Shown here: positions 38,657-52,260 of the stretch, one piece after another | How positions within the stretch are numbered: the stretch's first letter is position 1 | Layout of the letters: every line of letters starts with the position of its first letter | DNA from: Bugula neritina | Lineage: Eukaryota > Bryozoa > Gymnolaemata > Cheilostomatida > Bugulidae | Length of the DNA stretch: 64,000 nucleotides | NCBI GenBank assembly: GCA_964035545.1 | Contig: OZ037766.1 | Coordinates: forward strand, 18,565,581-18,629,580 | Direction of reading: 5' to 3' | Position numbers and translations under genes: made by a program | Notes under the pieces: generated by a model | What the model was told of the DNA's origin: nothing | The model's database searches: none | What the model saw: the letters and a program-made list of their open reading frames with translations, nothing else

Positions 38657-39166
38657 GTGTTGCAATGTAATTCAATATATTACAGTGTATTTCAGTATGT
38701 TACAGTATATTTCAGTATGTTACAGTATATTTCAGTTTGTTACAGTAAGTTTCAGTATGATACAGTGCATTTGCAGATATTACACTATACTTCAGTGAGT
38801 TTTAGTGTCTTTCATTATGTTGCAGTATATCTCAGTATGTTACAGTATATTTCAGTATGTTACAGTATATTTTAGTTTGTTACAGTAAATTTCAGTATGT
38901 TACAGTGCATTTGCAGATATTACACTATACTTCAGTGAGTTTTAGTGTCTTTCATTATGTTGCAGTATATTTCAGTATGTTGCAGTATTTTGCAATACAT
39001 TTTATTATGTTACAGTGTATTTCAGTATGTTGCAGTATATTTCAGTTTGATACAATAAATTTCAGTATGTTACAGTACATTTCCGTAAATTACACTATAC
39101 TGCAGTGACTTGTAGTATATTTCAGTATCTTGAAGTATATCTCAGTATGTTACAGTATATTTCAGT
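38657..39166 (+). repeat. Satellite transition segment with clustered substitutions
   Basis: Decamer satellite linking repeat C to the 1,890-bp pair. The first ~165 bp follow repeat C, then the sequence jumps at about 38,830 to the ATATCTCAGT / ATATTTTAGT type. A small cluster of unusual substitutions lies at 39,100-39,135: ATACTGCAGT GACTTGTAGT in place of ATACTTCAGT GAGTTGTAGT, and ATCTTGAAGT in place of ATCTTGCAGT. The matching site at about 40,990-41,025 has the usual forms. Confidence 0.72.
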
Positions 39167-41056
39167 ATGTTGCAGTATATTTCAGCGTGTTTGAGTATAT
39201 TTCAGTATGACACAGTGCATTTCCAGATATTACGCTATACTTCAGTGAGTTTTAGTGTCTTTCAGTATGTTGCAGTATATTTCGGTATTTTGCAACATAT
39301 TTCAATATGTTGCAATGTATTTCAATATGTTGCAGTGTATTTCAGTATGTTGCAGTATGTTGCAATGTATTTCAGTATGTTACAGTGTATTTCAGTAGGT
39401 TTCAGTATCTTGCAGTATATTTCAGCATGTTGCAGTATATTTCAGGATGTTGCAGTATATTTCAGTATGTGACTGTGTTTTGCAGTATTTTGCAGTATAT
39501 TTCAGTGTGTTACAGTATATTTCATTATGTTGCAGTAAGTTGCAGTATATTTCAGTAGTTTGCAACATATTTCAGCAGGTTACCATATATTTCGGTATGT
39601 TGCAGCATATTTCAAGGTGTTGCAGTGTATTTCAATATGTTACAGTGTATTTCAGTATGTTGCAGTATGTTCCATTATGCTGCAGTGTATTTCTGTATGT
39701 TACAGTGTATTTAAGTATGTTGCAGTACATTTCAGTATGTTACACTATACTTCAGGTAGTTGTAGTATATTTCAGTATCCTGCAGTATATCTCAGTATGT
39801 TACAGCATATTTCATTGTGTTGCAGTGTATTTCAATATGTTACAGTGTATTTCAGTATGTTGCAGTATGTTGCAGTATGCTGCAGTATGTTGCAGTGTAC
39901 TTCTGTATTTTACAGTGTATTTCAGTATGTTGCAGTATATTTCAGCATGTTACAGTATATTTCAGTATGTTGCAGTATATTTCAGTGGGTTATAGTATAT
40001 TTCAGTATGATACAGCGTATTTCGGTATGTTACAGTGTATGTCAGTATGTTGCAGTATTTTCCAATGTATTTCAGTATGTTACAGTGTATTTCAGTATGT
40101 TGCAGTATAATTCAGTATGTTACAACAAATTTCAGTATGTTACAGTACATTGCCGTAAATTACACTATACTTCAGTGAGTTGTAGTATATTTCAGTATCT
40201 TGCAGTATATCTCAGTATGTTACTGTATATTTCAGTATGTTACAGTATATTTCAGTGTGTTACAGTAAATTTCAGTATGTTACAGTGCATTTGCAGATAT
40301 TACACTATACTTTAGTGAGTTTTACTGTCTTTCAGTATGTTGCAGTATATTTCAGTATGTTGCAGTATTTTGCAATATATATCAGTATGTTACAGTGTAT
40401 TTCAGTATGTTGCAGTATATTTCAGTATGCTACAATAAATTTCAGTATGTTACAGTATATTTCCGTAAATTACTCTATACTTCAGTGAGTTGTAGTATAT
40501 TTCAGTATCTTGCAGTATATCTCAGTATGTTAGAGTATATTTCAGTATGTTACTGTATTATTCAGTTTGTTACAGTAAATTTCAGTATGTTACAGTGCAT
40601 TTGCAGATATTACACTACACTTCAGTGAGTTTTAGTGTCTTTCAGTATGTTGCAGTATATTTCGGTATCTTGCAACTTATTTCAATGTGTTGCAATGTAA
40701 TTCAATATATTACAGTGTATTTCAGTATGTTACAGTATATTTCAGTATGTTACAGTATATTTCAGTTTGTTACAGTAAGTTTCAGTATGATACAGTGCAT
40801 TTGCAGATATTACACTATACTTCAGTGAGTTTTAGTGTCTTTCATTATGTTGCAGTATATTTCAGTATGTTGCAGTATTTTGCAATACATTTTATTATGT
40901 TACAGTGTATTTCAGTATGTTGCAGTATATTTCAGTTTGATACAATAAATTTCAGTATGTTACAGTACATTTCCGTAAATTACACTATACTTCAGTGAGT
41001 TGTAGTATATTTCAGTATCTTGCAGTATATCTCAGTATGTTACAGTATATTTCAGT
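39167..41056 (+). repeat. 1,890-bp repeat D, copy 1
   Basis: A block of 1,890 bp between markers at 39,187 and 41,077. It shares with the following copy the private variants ATGTGACTGT (39,471), ATGTTGCAGT in place of ATGTTACAGT after GTATTTCAAT (39,327), and GTACTTCTGT (39,897). Its middle part, from about 39,660, resembles repeat A and repeat E through the cassette variant ATACTTCAGG TAGTTGTAGT. Confidence 0.84.
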
Positions 41057-41946
41057 ATGTTGCAGTATATTTCAGCGTGTTTGAGTATATTTCAGTATGA
41101 CACAGTGCATTTCCAGATATTACGCTATACTTCAGTGAGTTTTAGTGTCTTTCAGTATGTTGCAGTATATTTCGGTATTTTGCAACATATTTCAATATGT
41201 TGCAATGTATTTCAATATGTTGCAGTGTATTTCAGTATGTTGCAGTATGTTGCAATGTATTTCAGTATGTTACAGTGTATTTCAGTAGGTTTCAGTATCT
41301 TGCAGTATATTTCAGCATGTTGCAGTATATTTCAGGATGTTGCAGTATATTTCAGTATGTGACTGTGTTTTGCAGTATTTTGCAGTATATTTCAGTGTGT
41401 TACAGTATATTTCATTATGTTGCAGTAAGTTGCAGTATATTTCAGTAGTTTGCAACATATTTCAGCAGGTTACCATATATTTCGGTATGTTGCAGCATAT
41501 TTCAAGGTGTTGCAGTGTATTTCAATATGTTACAGTGTATTTCAGTATGTTGCAGTATGTTCCATTATGCTGCAGTGTATTTCTGTATGTTACAGTGTAT
41601 TTAAGTATGTTGCAGTACATTTCAGTATGTTACACTATACTTCAGGTAGTTGTAGTATATTTCAGTATCCTGCAGTATATCTCAGTATGTTACAGCATAT
41701 TTCATTGTGTTGCAGTGTATTTCAATATGTTACAGTGTATTTCAGTATGTTGCAGTATGTTGCAGTATGCTGCAGTATGTTGCAGTGTACTTCTGTATTT
41801 TACAGTGTAATTCAGTATGTTGCAGTATATTTCAGCATGTTACAGTATATTTCAGTATGTTGCAGTATATTTCAGTGGGTTATAGTATATTTCAGTATGA
41901 TACAGCGTATTTCGGTATGTTACAGTGTATGTCAGTATGTTGCAGT
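41057..41946 (+). repeat. 1,890-bp repeat D, copy 2, cut short at a junction
   Basis: Repeats copy 1 from its marker at 41,077 up to about 41,945. There it passes from ATGTTGCAGT directly into ATATTTCAGT GTGTTACAGT, skipping about 190 bp relative to copy 1 (40,055-40,250). One difference before the junction is GTAATTCAGT at 41,807 for GTATTTCAGT. The junction keeps the register. Confidence 0.82.
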
Positions 41947-41960
41947 ATATTTCAGTGTGT

Positions 41961-44590
41961 TACAGTAAATTTCAGTATGTTACAGTGCATTTGCAGATAT
42001 TACACTATACTTTAGTGAGTTTTACTGTCTTTCAGTATGTTGCAGTATATTTCAGTATGTTGCAGTATTTTGCAATATATATCAGTATGTTACAGTGTAT
42101 TTCAGTATGTTGCAGTATATTTCAGTATGCTACAATAAATTTCAGTATGTTACAGTATATTTCCGTAAATTACTCTATACTTCAGTGAGTTGTAGTATAT
42201 TTCAGTATCTTGCAGTATATCTCAGTATGTTAGAGTATATTTCAGTATGTTACAGTATTATTCAGTTTGTTACAGTAAATTTCAGTATGTTACAGTGCAT
42301 TTGCAGATATTACACTATACTTCAGTGAGTTTTAGTGTCTTTCAGTATGTTGCAGTATATTTCGGTATCTTGCAACTTATTTCAATGTGTTGCAATGTAA
42401 TTCAATATGTTACAGTGTATTTCAGTATGTTACAGTATATTTTAGTATGTTACAGTATATTTCAGTTTGTTACAGTAAGTTTCAGTATGATACAGTGCAT
42501 TTGCAGATATTACACTATACTTCAGTGAGTTTTAGTGTCTTTCATTATGTTGCAGTATATCTCAGTATGTTACAGTATATTTCAGTATGTTGCAGTATGT
42601 TCCATTATGCTGCAGTGTATTTCTGTATGTTACAGTGTATTTAAGTATGTTGCAGTACATTTCAGTATGTTACACTATACTTCAGGTAGTTGTAGTATAT
42701 TTCAGTATCCTGCAGTATATCTCAGTATGTTACAGCATATTTCATTGTGTTGCAGTGTATTTCAATATGTTACAGTGTATTTCAGTATGTTGCAGTATGT
42801 TGCAGTATGCTGCAGTATGTTGCAGTGTATTTCTGTATTTTACAGTGTATTTCAGTATGTTGCAGTATATTTCAGCATGTTACAGTATATTTCAGTATGT
42901 TGCAGTATATTTCAGTGGGTTATAGTATATTTCAGTATGATACAGCGTATTTCGGTATGTTACAGTGTATGTCAGTATGTTGCAGTATTTTCCAATGTAT
43001 TTCAGTATGTTACAGTGTATTTCAGTATGTTGCAGTATAATTCAGTATGTTACAATAAATTTCAGTATGTTACAGTACATTTCCGTAAATTACACTATAC
43101 TTCAGTGAGTTGTAGTATATTTCAGTATCTTGCAGTATATCTCAGTATGTTACAGTATATTTCAGTATCTTACAGTACATTTCCGTAAATTACACTACAC
43201 TTCAGTGAGTTGTAGTATATTTCAGTATCTTGCAGTATATCTCAGTATGTTACAGTATATTTCAGTATGTTACAGTATATTTCAGTGTGTTACAGTAAAT
43301 TTCAGTATGTTACAGTGCATTTGCAGATATTACACTATACTTTAGTGAGTTTTAGTGTCTTTCATTATGTTGCAGTATATTTCAGTATGTTGCAGTATGT
43401 TTCAGTTTGTTACAGTAAATTTCAGTATGTTACAGTGCATTTGCAGATATTACACTATACTTCAGTGAGTTTTAGTGTCTTTCATTATGTTGCAGTATAT
43501 TTCAGTATGTTGCAGTATTTTGCAATACATTTTATTATGTTACAGTGTATTTCAGTATGTTGCAGTATATTTCAGTTTGATACAATAAATTTCAGTATGT
43601 TACAGTACATTTCCGTAAATTACACTATACTTCAGTGAGTTGTAGTATATTTCAGTATCTTGCAGTATATCTCAGTATGTTACAGTATATTTCAGTATGT
43701 TGCAGTATATTTCAGCGTGTTTGAGTATATTTCAGTATGACACAGTGCATTTCCAGATATTACGCTATACTTCAGTGAGTTTTAGTGTCTTTCAGTATGT
43801 TGCAGTATATTTCGGTATTTTGCAACATATTTCAATATGTTGCAATGTATTTCAATATGTTACAGTGTATTTCAGTATGTTGCAGTATGTTGCAATGTAT
43901 TTCAGTATGTTACAGTGTATTTTAGTAGGTTTCAGTATCTTGCAGTATATTTCAGCATGTTGCAGTATATTTCAGGATGTTGCAGTATATTTCAGTATGT
44001 TACAGTGTTTTGCAGTATTTTGCAGTATGTTTCAGTGTGTTACAGTATATTTCATTATGTTGCAGTATGTTGCAGTATATTTCAGTAGTTTGCAACATAT
44101 TTCAGTAGGTTACCATATATTTCGGTATGTTGCAGCATATTTCAATGTGTTGCAGTGTATTTCAATATGTTACAGTGTATTTCAGTATGTTGCAGTGTGT
44201 TGCAGTATGATGCAGCATGTTGCAGTGTATTTCTGTATGTTACAGTGTAATTCGGAATGTTGCAGTATATTTCAGTATGTTACAGTATGTTTCAGTATGT
44301 TGCAGTATATTTCAGTGGGTTATAGTATATTTCAGTATGATACAGCGTATTTCAGTATGTTACAGTGTATTTCAGTATGTTGCAGTATTTTGCAATATAT
44401 TTCAGTATGTTACAGCGTATTTCAGTATGTTGCAGTATATTTCAGTATGTTACAATAAATTTCAGTATGTTACAGTACATTGCCGTAAATTACACTATAC
44501 TTCAGTGAGTTGTAGTATATTTCAGTATCTTGCAGTATATCTCAGTATGTTACAGTATATTTCAGTATGTTACAGTATATTTCAGTTTGT
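41961..44590 (+). repeat. Higher-order repeat E, copy 1 (2,630 bp)
   Basis: First of two tandem copies with an exact offset of 2,630 bp. I noticed only two substitutions between the copies: T at 42,443 and T at 43,923 (both TTTAGT) are C in copy 2. The only full block marker is at 43,717. The length equals that of repeat A and the two share stretches, but the order of blocks is not the same throughout. Confidence 0.9.
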
Positions 44591-47220
44591 TACAGTAAAT
44601 TTCAGTATGTTACAGTGCATTTGCAGATATTACACTATACTTTAGTGAGTTTTACTGTCTTTCAGTATGTTGCAGTATATTTCAGTATGTTGCAGTATTT
44701 TGCAATATATATCAGTATGTTACAGTGTATTTCAGTATGTTGCAGTATATTTCAGTATGCTACAATAAATTTCAGTATGTTACAGTATATTTCCGTAAAT
44801 TACTCTATACTTCAGTGAGTTGTAGTATATTTCAGTATCTTGCAGTATATCTCAGTATGTTAGAGTATATTTCAGTATGTTACAGTATTATTCAGTTTGT
44901 TACAGTAAATTTCAGTATGTTACAGTGCATTTGCAGATATTACACTATACTTCAGTGAGTTTTAGTGTCTTTCAGTATGTTGCAGTATATTTCGGTATCT
45001 TGCAACTTATTTCAATGTGTTGCAATGTAATTCAATATGTTACAGTGTATTTCAGTATGTTACAGTATATTTCAGTATGTTACAGTATATTTCAGTTTGT
45101 TACAGTAAGTTTCAGTATGATACAGTGCATTTGCAGATATTACACTATACTTCAGTGAGTTTTAGTGTCTTTCATTATGTTGCAGTATATCTCAGTATGT
45201 TACAGTATATTTCAGTATGTTGCAGTATGTTCCATTATGCTGCAGTGTATTTCTGTATGTTACAGTGTATTTAAGTATGTTGCAGTACATTTCAGTATGT
45301 TACACTATACTTCAGGTAGTTGTAGTATATTTCAGTATCCTGCAGTATATCTCAGTATGTTACAGCATATTTCATTGTGTTGCAGTGTATTTCAATATGT
45401 TACAGTGTATTTCAGTATGTTGCAGTATGTTGCAGTATGCTGCAGTATGTTGCAGTGTATTTCTGTATTTTACAGTGTATTTCAGTATGTTGCAGTATAT
45501 TTCAGCATGTTACAGTATATTTCAGTATGTTGCAGTATATTTCAGTGGGTTATAGTATATTTCAGTATGATACAGCGTATTTCGGTATGTTACAGTGTAT
45601 GTCAGTATGTTGCAGTATTTTCCAATGTATTTCAGTATGTTACAGTGTATTTCAGTATGTTGCAGTATAATTCAGTATGTTACAATAAATTTCAGTATGT
45701 TACAGTACATTTCCGTAAATTACACTATACTTCAGTGAGTTGTAGTATATTTCAGTATCTTGCAGTATATCTCAGTATGTTACAGTATATTTCAGTATCT
45801 TACAGTACATTTCCGTAAATTACACTACACTTCAGTGAGTTGTAGTATATTTCAGTATCTTGCAGTATATCTCAGTATGTTACAGTATATTTCAGTATGT
45901 TACAGTATATTTCAGTGTGTTACAGTAAATTTCAGTATGTTACAGTGCATTTGCAGATATTACACTATACTTTAGTGAGTTTTAGTGTCTTTCATTATGT
46001 TGCAGTATATTTCAGTATGTTGCAGTATGTTTCAGTTTGTTACAGTAAATTTCAGTATGTTACAGTGCATTTGCAGATATTACACTATACTTCAGTGAGT
46101 TTTAGTGTCTTTCATTATGTTGCAGTATATTTCAGTATGTTGCAGTATTTTGCAATACATTTTATTATGTTACAGTGTATTTCAGTATGTTGCAGTATAT
46201 TTCAGTTTGATACAATAAATTTCAGTATGTTACAGTACATTTCCGTAAATTACACTATACTTCAGTGAGTTGTAGTATATTTCAGTATCTTGCAGTATAT
46301 CTCAGTATGTTACAGTATATTTCAGTATGTTGCAGTATATTTCAGCGTGTTTGAGTATATTTCAGTATGACACAGTGCATTTCCAGATATTACGCTATAC
46401 TTCAGTGAGTTTTAGTGTCTTTCAGTATGTTGCAGTATATTTCGGTATTTTGCAACATATTTCAATATGTTGCAATGTATTTCAATATGTTACAGTGTAT
46501 TTCAGTATGTTGCAGTATGTTGCAATGTATTTCAGTATGTTACAGTGTATTTCAGTAGGTTTCAGTATCTTGCAGTATATTTCAGCATGTTGCAGTATAT
46601 TTCAGGATGTTGCAGTATATTTCAGTATGTTACAGTGTTTTGCAGTATTTTGCAGTATGTTTCAGTGTGTTACAGTATATTTCATTATGTTGCAGTATGT
46701 TGCAGTATATTTCAGTAGTTTGCAACATATTTCAGTAGGTTACCATATATTTCGGTATGTTGCAGCATATTTCAATGTGTTGCAGTGTATTTCAATATGT
46801 TACAGTGTATTTCAGTATGTTGCAGTGTGTTGCAGTATGATGCAGCATGTTGCAGTGTATTTCTGTATGTTACAGTGTAATTCGGAATGTTGCAGTATAT
46901 TTCAGTATGTTACAGTATGTTTCAGTATGTTGCAGTATATTTCAGTGGGTTATAGTATATTTCAGTATGATACAGCGTATTTCAGTATGTTACAGTGTAT
47001 TTCAGTATGTTGCAGTATTTTGCAATATATTTCAGTATGTTACAGCGTATTTCAGTATGTTGCAGTATATTTCAGTATGTTACAATAAATTTCAGTATGT
47101 TACAGTACATTGCCGTAAATTACACTATACTTCAGTGAGTTGTAGTATATTTCAGTATCTTGCAGTATATCTCAGTATGTTACAGTATATTTCAGTATGT
47201 TACAGTATATTTCAGTTTGT
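44591..47220 (+). repeat. Higher-order repeat E, copy 2 (2,630 bp)
   Basis: Second copy of repeat E, with its marker at 46,347. Right of 47,220 the sequence changes from the TTTAGTGAGT / TTTACTGTCT cassette found after copy 1 to the TTCAGTGAGT / TTTAGTGTCT form. Its last ~1.2 kb also form the beginning of the 3,110-bp repeat F, so the two higher-order repeats overlap. Confidence 0.9.
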
Positions 47221-49150
47221 TACAGTAAATTTCAGTATGTTACAGTGCATTTGCAGATATTACACTATACTTCAGTGAGTTTTAGTGTCTTTCAGTATGT
47301 TGCAGTATATTTCGGTATCTTGCAACTTATTTCAATGTGTTGCAATGTAATTCAATATGTTACAGTGTATTTCAGTATGTTACAGTGTATTTCAGTATGT
47401 TGCAGTATTTTGCAATATATATCAGTATGTTACAGTGTATTTCAGTATGTTGCAGTATATTTCAGTATGTTACAATAAATTTCAGTATGTTACAGTATAT
47501 TTCCGTAAATTACACTATACTTCAGTGAGTTGTAGTATATTTCAGTATCTTGCAGTATATCTCAGTATGTTACAGTATATTTCAGTATGTTACAGTATAT
47601 TTCAGTTTGTTACAGTAAATTTCAGTATGTTACAGTGCTTTTGCAGATATTACACTATACTTCAGTGAGTTTTAGTGTCTTTCATTATGTTGCAGTATAT
47701 TTCAGTATGTTGCAGTATTTTGCAATACATTTTATTATGTTACAGTGTATTTCAGTATGTTGCAGTATATTTCAGTTTGATACAATAAATTTCAGTATGT
47801 TACAGTACATTTCCGTAAATTACACTATACTTCAGTGAGTTGTAGTATATTTCAGTATCTTGCAGTATATCTCAGTATGTTACAGTATATTTCAGTATGT
47901 TGCAGTATATTTCAGCGTGTTTGAGTATATTTCAGTATGACACAGTGCATTTCCAGATAATACGCTATACTTCAGTGAGTTTTAGTCTCTTTCAGTATGT
48001 TGCAGTATATTTCGGTATTTTGCAACATATTTCAATATGTTGCAATGTATTTCAATATGTTACAGTGTATTTCAGTATGTTGCAGTATGTTGCAATGTAT
48101 TTCAGTATGTTACAGTGTAATTCAGTAGGTTTCAGTATCTTGCAGTATATTTCAGCATGTTGCAGTATATTTCAGGATGTGGCAGTATATTTCAGTATGT
48201 TACAGTGTTTTGCAGTATTTTGCAGTATATTTCAGTGTGTTAAAGTATATTTCATTATGTTGCAGTATGTTGCAGTATATTTCAGTAGTTTGCAACATAT
48301 TTCAGTAGGTTACCATATATTTCGGTATGTTGCAGCATATTTCAAGGTGTTGCAGTGTATTTCAATATGTTACAGTGTATTTCAGTATGTTGCAGTATGT
48401 TCCATTATGCTGCAGTGTATTTCTGTATGTTACAGTGTAATTCAGGATGTTGCAGTATATTTCAGTATGTTACAGTATGTTTCAGTATGTTGCAGTATAT
48501 TTCAGTGGGTTATAGTATATTTCAGTATGATACAGCGTATTTCAGTATGTTACAGTGTATTTCAGTATGTTGCAGTATTTTGCAATATATTTCAGTATGT
48601 TACAGCGTATTTCAGTATGTTGCAGTATATTTCAGTATGTTACAATAAATTTCAGTATGTTACAGTACATTGCCGTAAATTACACTATACTTCAGTGAGT
48701 TGTAGTATATTTCAGTATCTTGCAGTATATCTCAGTATGTTACTGTATATTTCAGTATGTTACAGTAAATTTCAGTGTGTTACAGTAAATTTCAGTATGT
48801 TACAGTGCATTTGCAGATATTACACTATACTTTAGTGAGTTTTAGTGTCTTTCAGTATGTTGCAGTATATTTCGGTATCTTGCAACTTATTTCAATGTGT
48901 TGCAATGTAATTCAATATGTTACAGTGTATTTCAGTATGTTACAGTGTATTTCAGTATGTTGCAGTATTTTGCAATATATATCAGTATGTTACAGTGTAA
49001 TTCAGTATGTTGCAGTATATTTCAGTATGTTACAATAAATTTCAGTATGTTACAGTATATTTCCGTAAATCACACTATACTTCAGTGAGTTGTAGTATAT
49101 TTCAGTATCTTGCAGTATATTTCAGTATGTTACAGTATATTTTAGTTTGT
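46041..49150 (+). repeat. Higher-order repeat F, copy 1 (3,110 bp)
   Basis: First copy of a repeat with an offset of 3,110 bp, made of 1,570- and 1,540-bp blocks (markers 46,347, 47,917 and 49,457). The two blocks carry GTCTTTCAGT and CTCTTTCAGT respectively. Private shared variants include GCTTTTGCAG near 47,637 and 50,747, ATGTGGCAGT near 48,177 and 51,287, and AAATCACACT near 49,067 and 52,177. Confidence 0.88.
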
Positions 49151-52100
49151 TACAGTAAATTTCAGTATGTTACAGTGCATTTGCAGATATTACACTATAC
49201 TTCAGTGAGTTTTAGTGTCTTTCATTATGTTGCAGTATATTTCAGTATGTTGCAGTATTTTGCAATACATTTCATTATGTTACAGTGTATTTCAGTATGT
49301 TGCAGTATATTTCAGTTTGATACAATAAATTTCAGTATGTTACAGTACATTTCCGTAAATTACACTATACTTCAGTGAGTTGTAGTATATTTCAGTATCT
49401 TGCAGTATATCTCAGAATGTTACAGTATATTTCAGTATGTTGCAGTATATTTCAGCGTGTTTGAGTATATTTCAGTATGACACAGTGCATTTCCAGATAT
49501 TACGCTATACTTCAGTGAGTTTTAGTGTCTTTCAGTGTGTTGCAGTATATTTCGGTATTTTGCAACATATTTCAATATGTTGCAATGTATTTCAATATGT
49601 TACAGTGTATTTCAGTATGTTGCAGTATGTTGCAATGTATTTCAGTATGTTACAGTGTATTTCAGTAGGTTTCAGTATCTTGCAGTATATTTCAGCATGT
49701 TGCAGTATATTTCAGGATGTTGCAGTATATTTCAGTATGTTACAGTGTTTTGCAGTATTTTGCAGTATGTTTCAGTGTGTTACAGTATATTTCATTATGT
49801 TGCAGTATGTTGCAGTATATTTCAGTAGTTTGCAACATATTTCAGTAGGTTACCATATATTTCGGTATGTTGCAGCATATTTCAATGTGTTGCAGTGTAT
49901 TTCAATATGTTACAGTGTATTTCAGTATGTTGCAGTGTGTTGCAGTATGATGCAGCATGTTGCAGTGTATTTCTGTATGTTACAGTGTAATTCGGAATGT
50001 TGCAGTATATTTCAGTATGTTACAGTATGTTTCAGTATGTTGCAGTATATTTCAGTGGGTTATAGTATATTTCAGTATGATACAGCGTATTTCAGTATGT
50101 TACAGTGTATTTCAGTATGTTGCAGTATTTTGCAATATATTTCAGTATGTTACAGCGTATTTCAGTATGTTGCAGTATATTTCAGTATGTTACAATAAAT
50201 TTCAGTATGTTACAGTACATTGCCGTAAATTACACTATACTTCAGTGAGTTGTAGTATATTTCAGTATCTTGCAGTATATCTCAGTATGTTACAGTATAT
50301 TTCAGTATGTTACAGTATATTTCAGTTTGTTACAGTAAATTTCAGTATGTTACAGTGCATTTGCAGATATTACACTATACTTCAGTGAGTTTTAGTGTCT
50401 TTCAGTATGTTGCAGTATATTTCGGTATCTTGCAACTTATTTCAATGTGTTGCAATGTAATTCAATATGTTACAGTGTATTTCAGTATGTTACAGTGTAT
50501 TTCAGTATGTTGCAGTATTTTGCAATATATATCAGTATGTTACAGTGTATTTCAGTATGTTGCAGTATATTTCAGTATGTTACAATAAATTTCAGTATGT
50601 TACAGTATATTTCCGTAAATTACACTATACTTCAGTGAGTTGTAGTATATTTCAGTATCTTGCAGTATATCTCAGTATGTTACAGTATATTTCAGTATGT
50701 TACAGTATATTTCAGTTTGTTACAGTAAATTTCAGTATGTTACAGTGCTTTTGCAGATATTACACTATACTTCAGTGAGTTTTAGTGTCTTTCATTATGT
50801 TGCAGTATATTTCAGTATGTTGCAGTATTTTGCAATACATTTTATTATGTTACAGTGTATTTCAGTATGTTGCAGTATATTTCAGTTTGATACAATAAAT
50901 TTCAGTATGTTACAGTACATTTCCGTAAATTACACTATACTTCAGTGAGTTGTAGTATATTTCAGTATCTTGCAGTATATCTCAGTATGTTACAGTATAT
51001 TTCAGTATGTTGCAGTATATTTCAGCGTGTTTGAGTATATTTCAGTATGACACAGTGCATTTCCAGATATTACGCTATACTTCAGTGAGTTTTAGTCTCT
51101 TTCAGTATGTTGCAGTATATTTCGGTATTTTGCAACATATTTCAATATGTTGCAATGTATTTCAATATGTTACAGTGTATTTCAGTATGTTGCAGTATGT
51201 TGCAATGTATTTCAGTATGTTACAGTGTAATTCAGTAGGTTTCAGTATCTTGCAGTATATTTCAGCATGTTGCAGTATATTTCAGGATGTGGCAGTATAT
51301 TTCAGTATGTTACAGTGTTTTGCAGTATTTTGCAGTATATTTCAGTGTGTTAAAGTATATTTCATTATGTTGCAGTATGTTGCAGTATATTTCAGTAGTT
51401 TGCAACATATTTCAGTAGGTTACCATATATTTCGGTATGTTGCAGCATATTTCAAGGTGTTGCAGTGTATTTCAATATGTTACAGTGTATTTCAGTATGT
51501 TGCAGTATGTTCCATTATGCTGCAGTGTATTTCTGTATGTTACAGTGTAATTCAGAATGTTGCAGTATATTTCAGTATGTTACAGTATGTTTCAGTATGT
51601 TGCAGTATATTTCAGTGGGTTATAGTATATTTCAGTATGATACAGCGTATTTCAGTATGTTACAGTGTATTTCAGTATGTTGCAGTATTTTGCAATATAT
51701 TTCAGTATGTTACAGCGTATTTCAGTATGTTGCAGTATATTTCAGTATGTTACAATAAATTTCAGTATGTTACAGTACATTGCCGTAAATTACACTATAC
51801 TTCAGTGAGTTGTAGTATATTTCAGTATCTTGCAGTATATCTCAGTATGTTACTGTATATTTCAGTATGTTACAGTATATTTCAGTGTGTTACAGTAAAC
51901 TTCAGTATGTTACAGTGCATTTGCAGATATTACACTATACTTTAGTGAGTTTTAGTGTCTTTCAGTATGTTGCAGTATATTTCGGTATCTTGCAACTTAT
52001 TTCAATGTGTTGCAATGTAATTCAATATGTTACAGTGTATTTCAGTATGTTACAGTGTATTTCAGTATGTTGCAGTATTTTGCAATATATATCAGTATGT

Positions 52101-52260
52101 TACAGTGTAATTCAGTATGTTGCAGTATATTTCAGTATGTTACAATAAATTTCAGTATGTTACAGTATATTTCCGTAAATCACACTATACTTCAGTGAGT
52201 TGTAGTATATTTCAGTATCTTGCAGTATATTTCAGTATGTTACAGTATATTTTAGTTTGT
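49151..52260 (+). repeat. Higher-order repeat F, copy 2 (3,110 bp)
   Basis: Second copy of repeat F, markers 49,457 and 51,027. Differences seen from copy 1 are few: ATATTACGCT near 51,067 against ATAATACGCT near 47,957; GTAATTCAGA near 51,547 against GTAATTCAGG near 48,437; and AAACTTCAGT near 51,897 against AAATTTCAGT. Confidence 0.88.
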
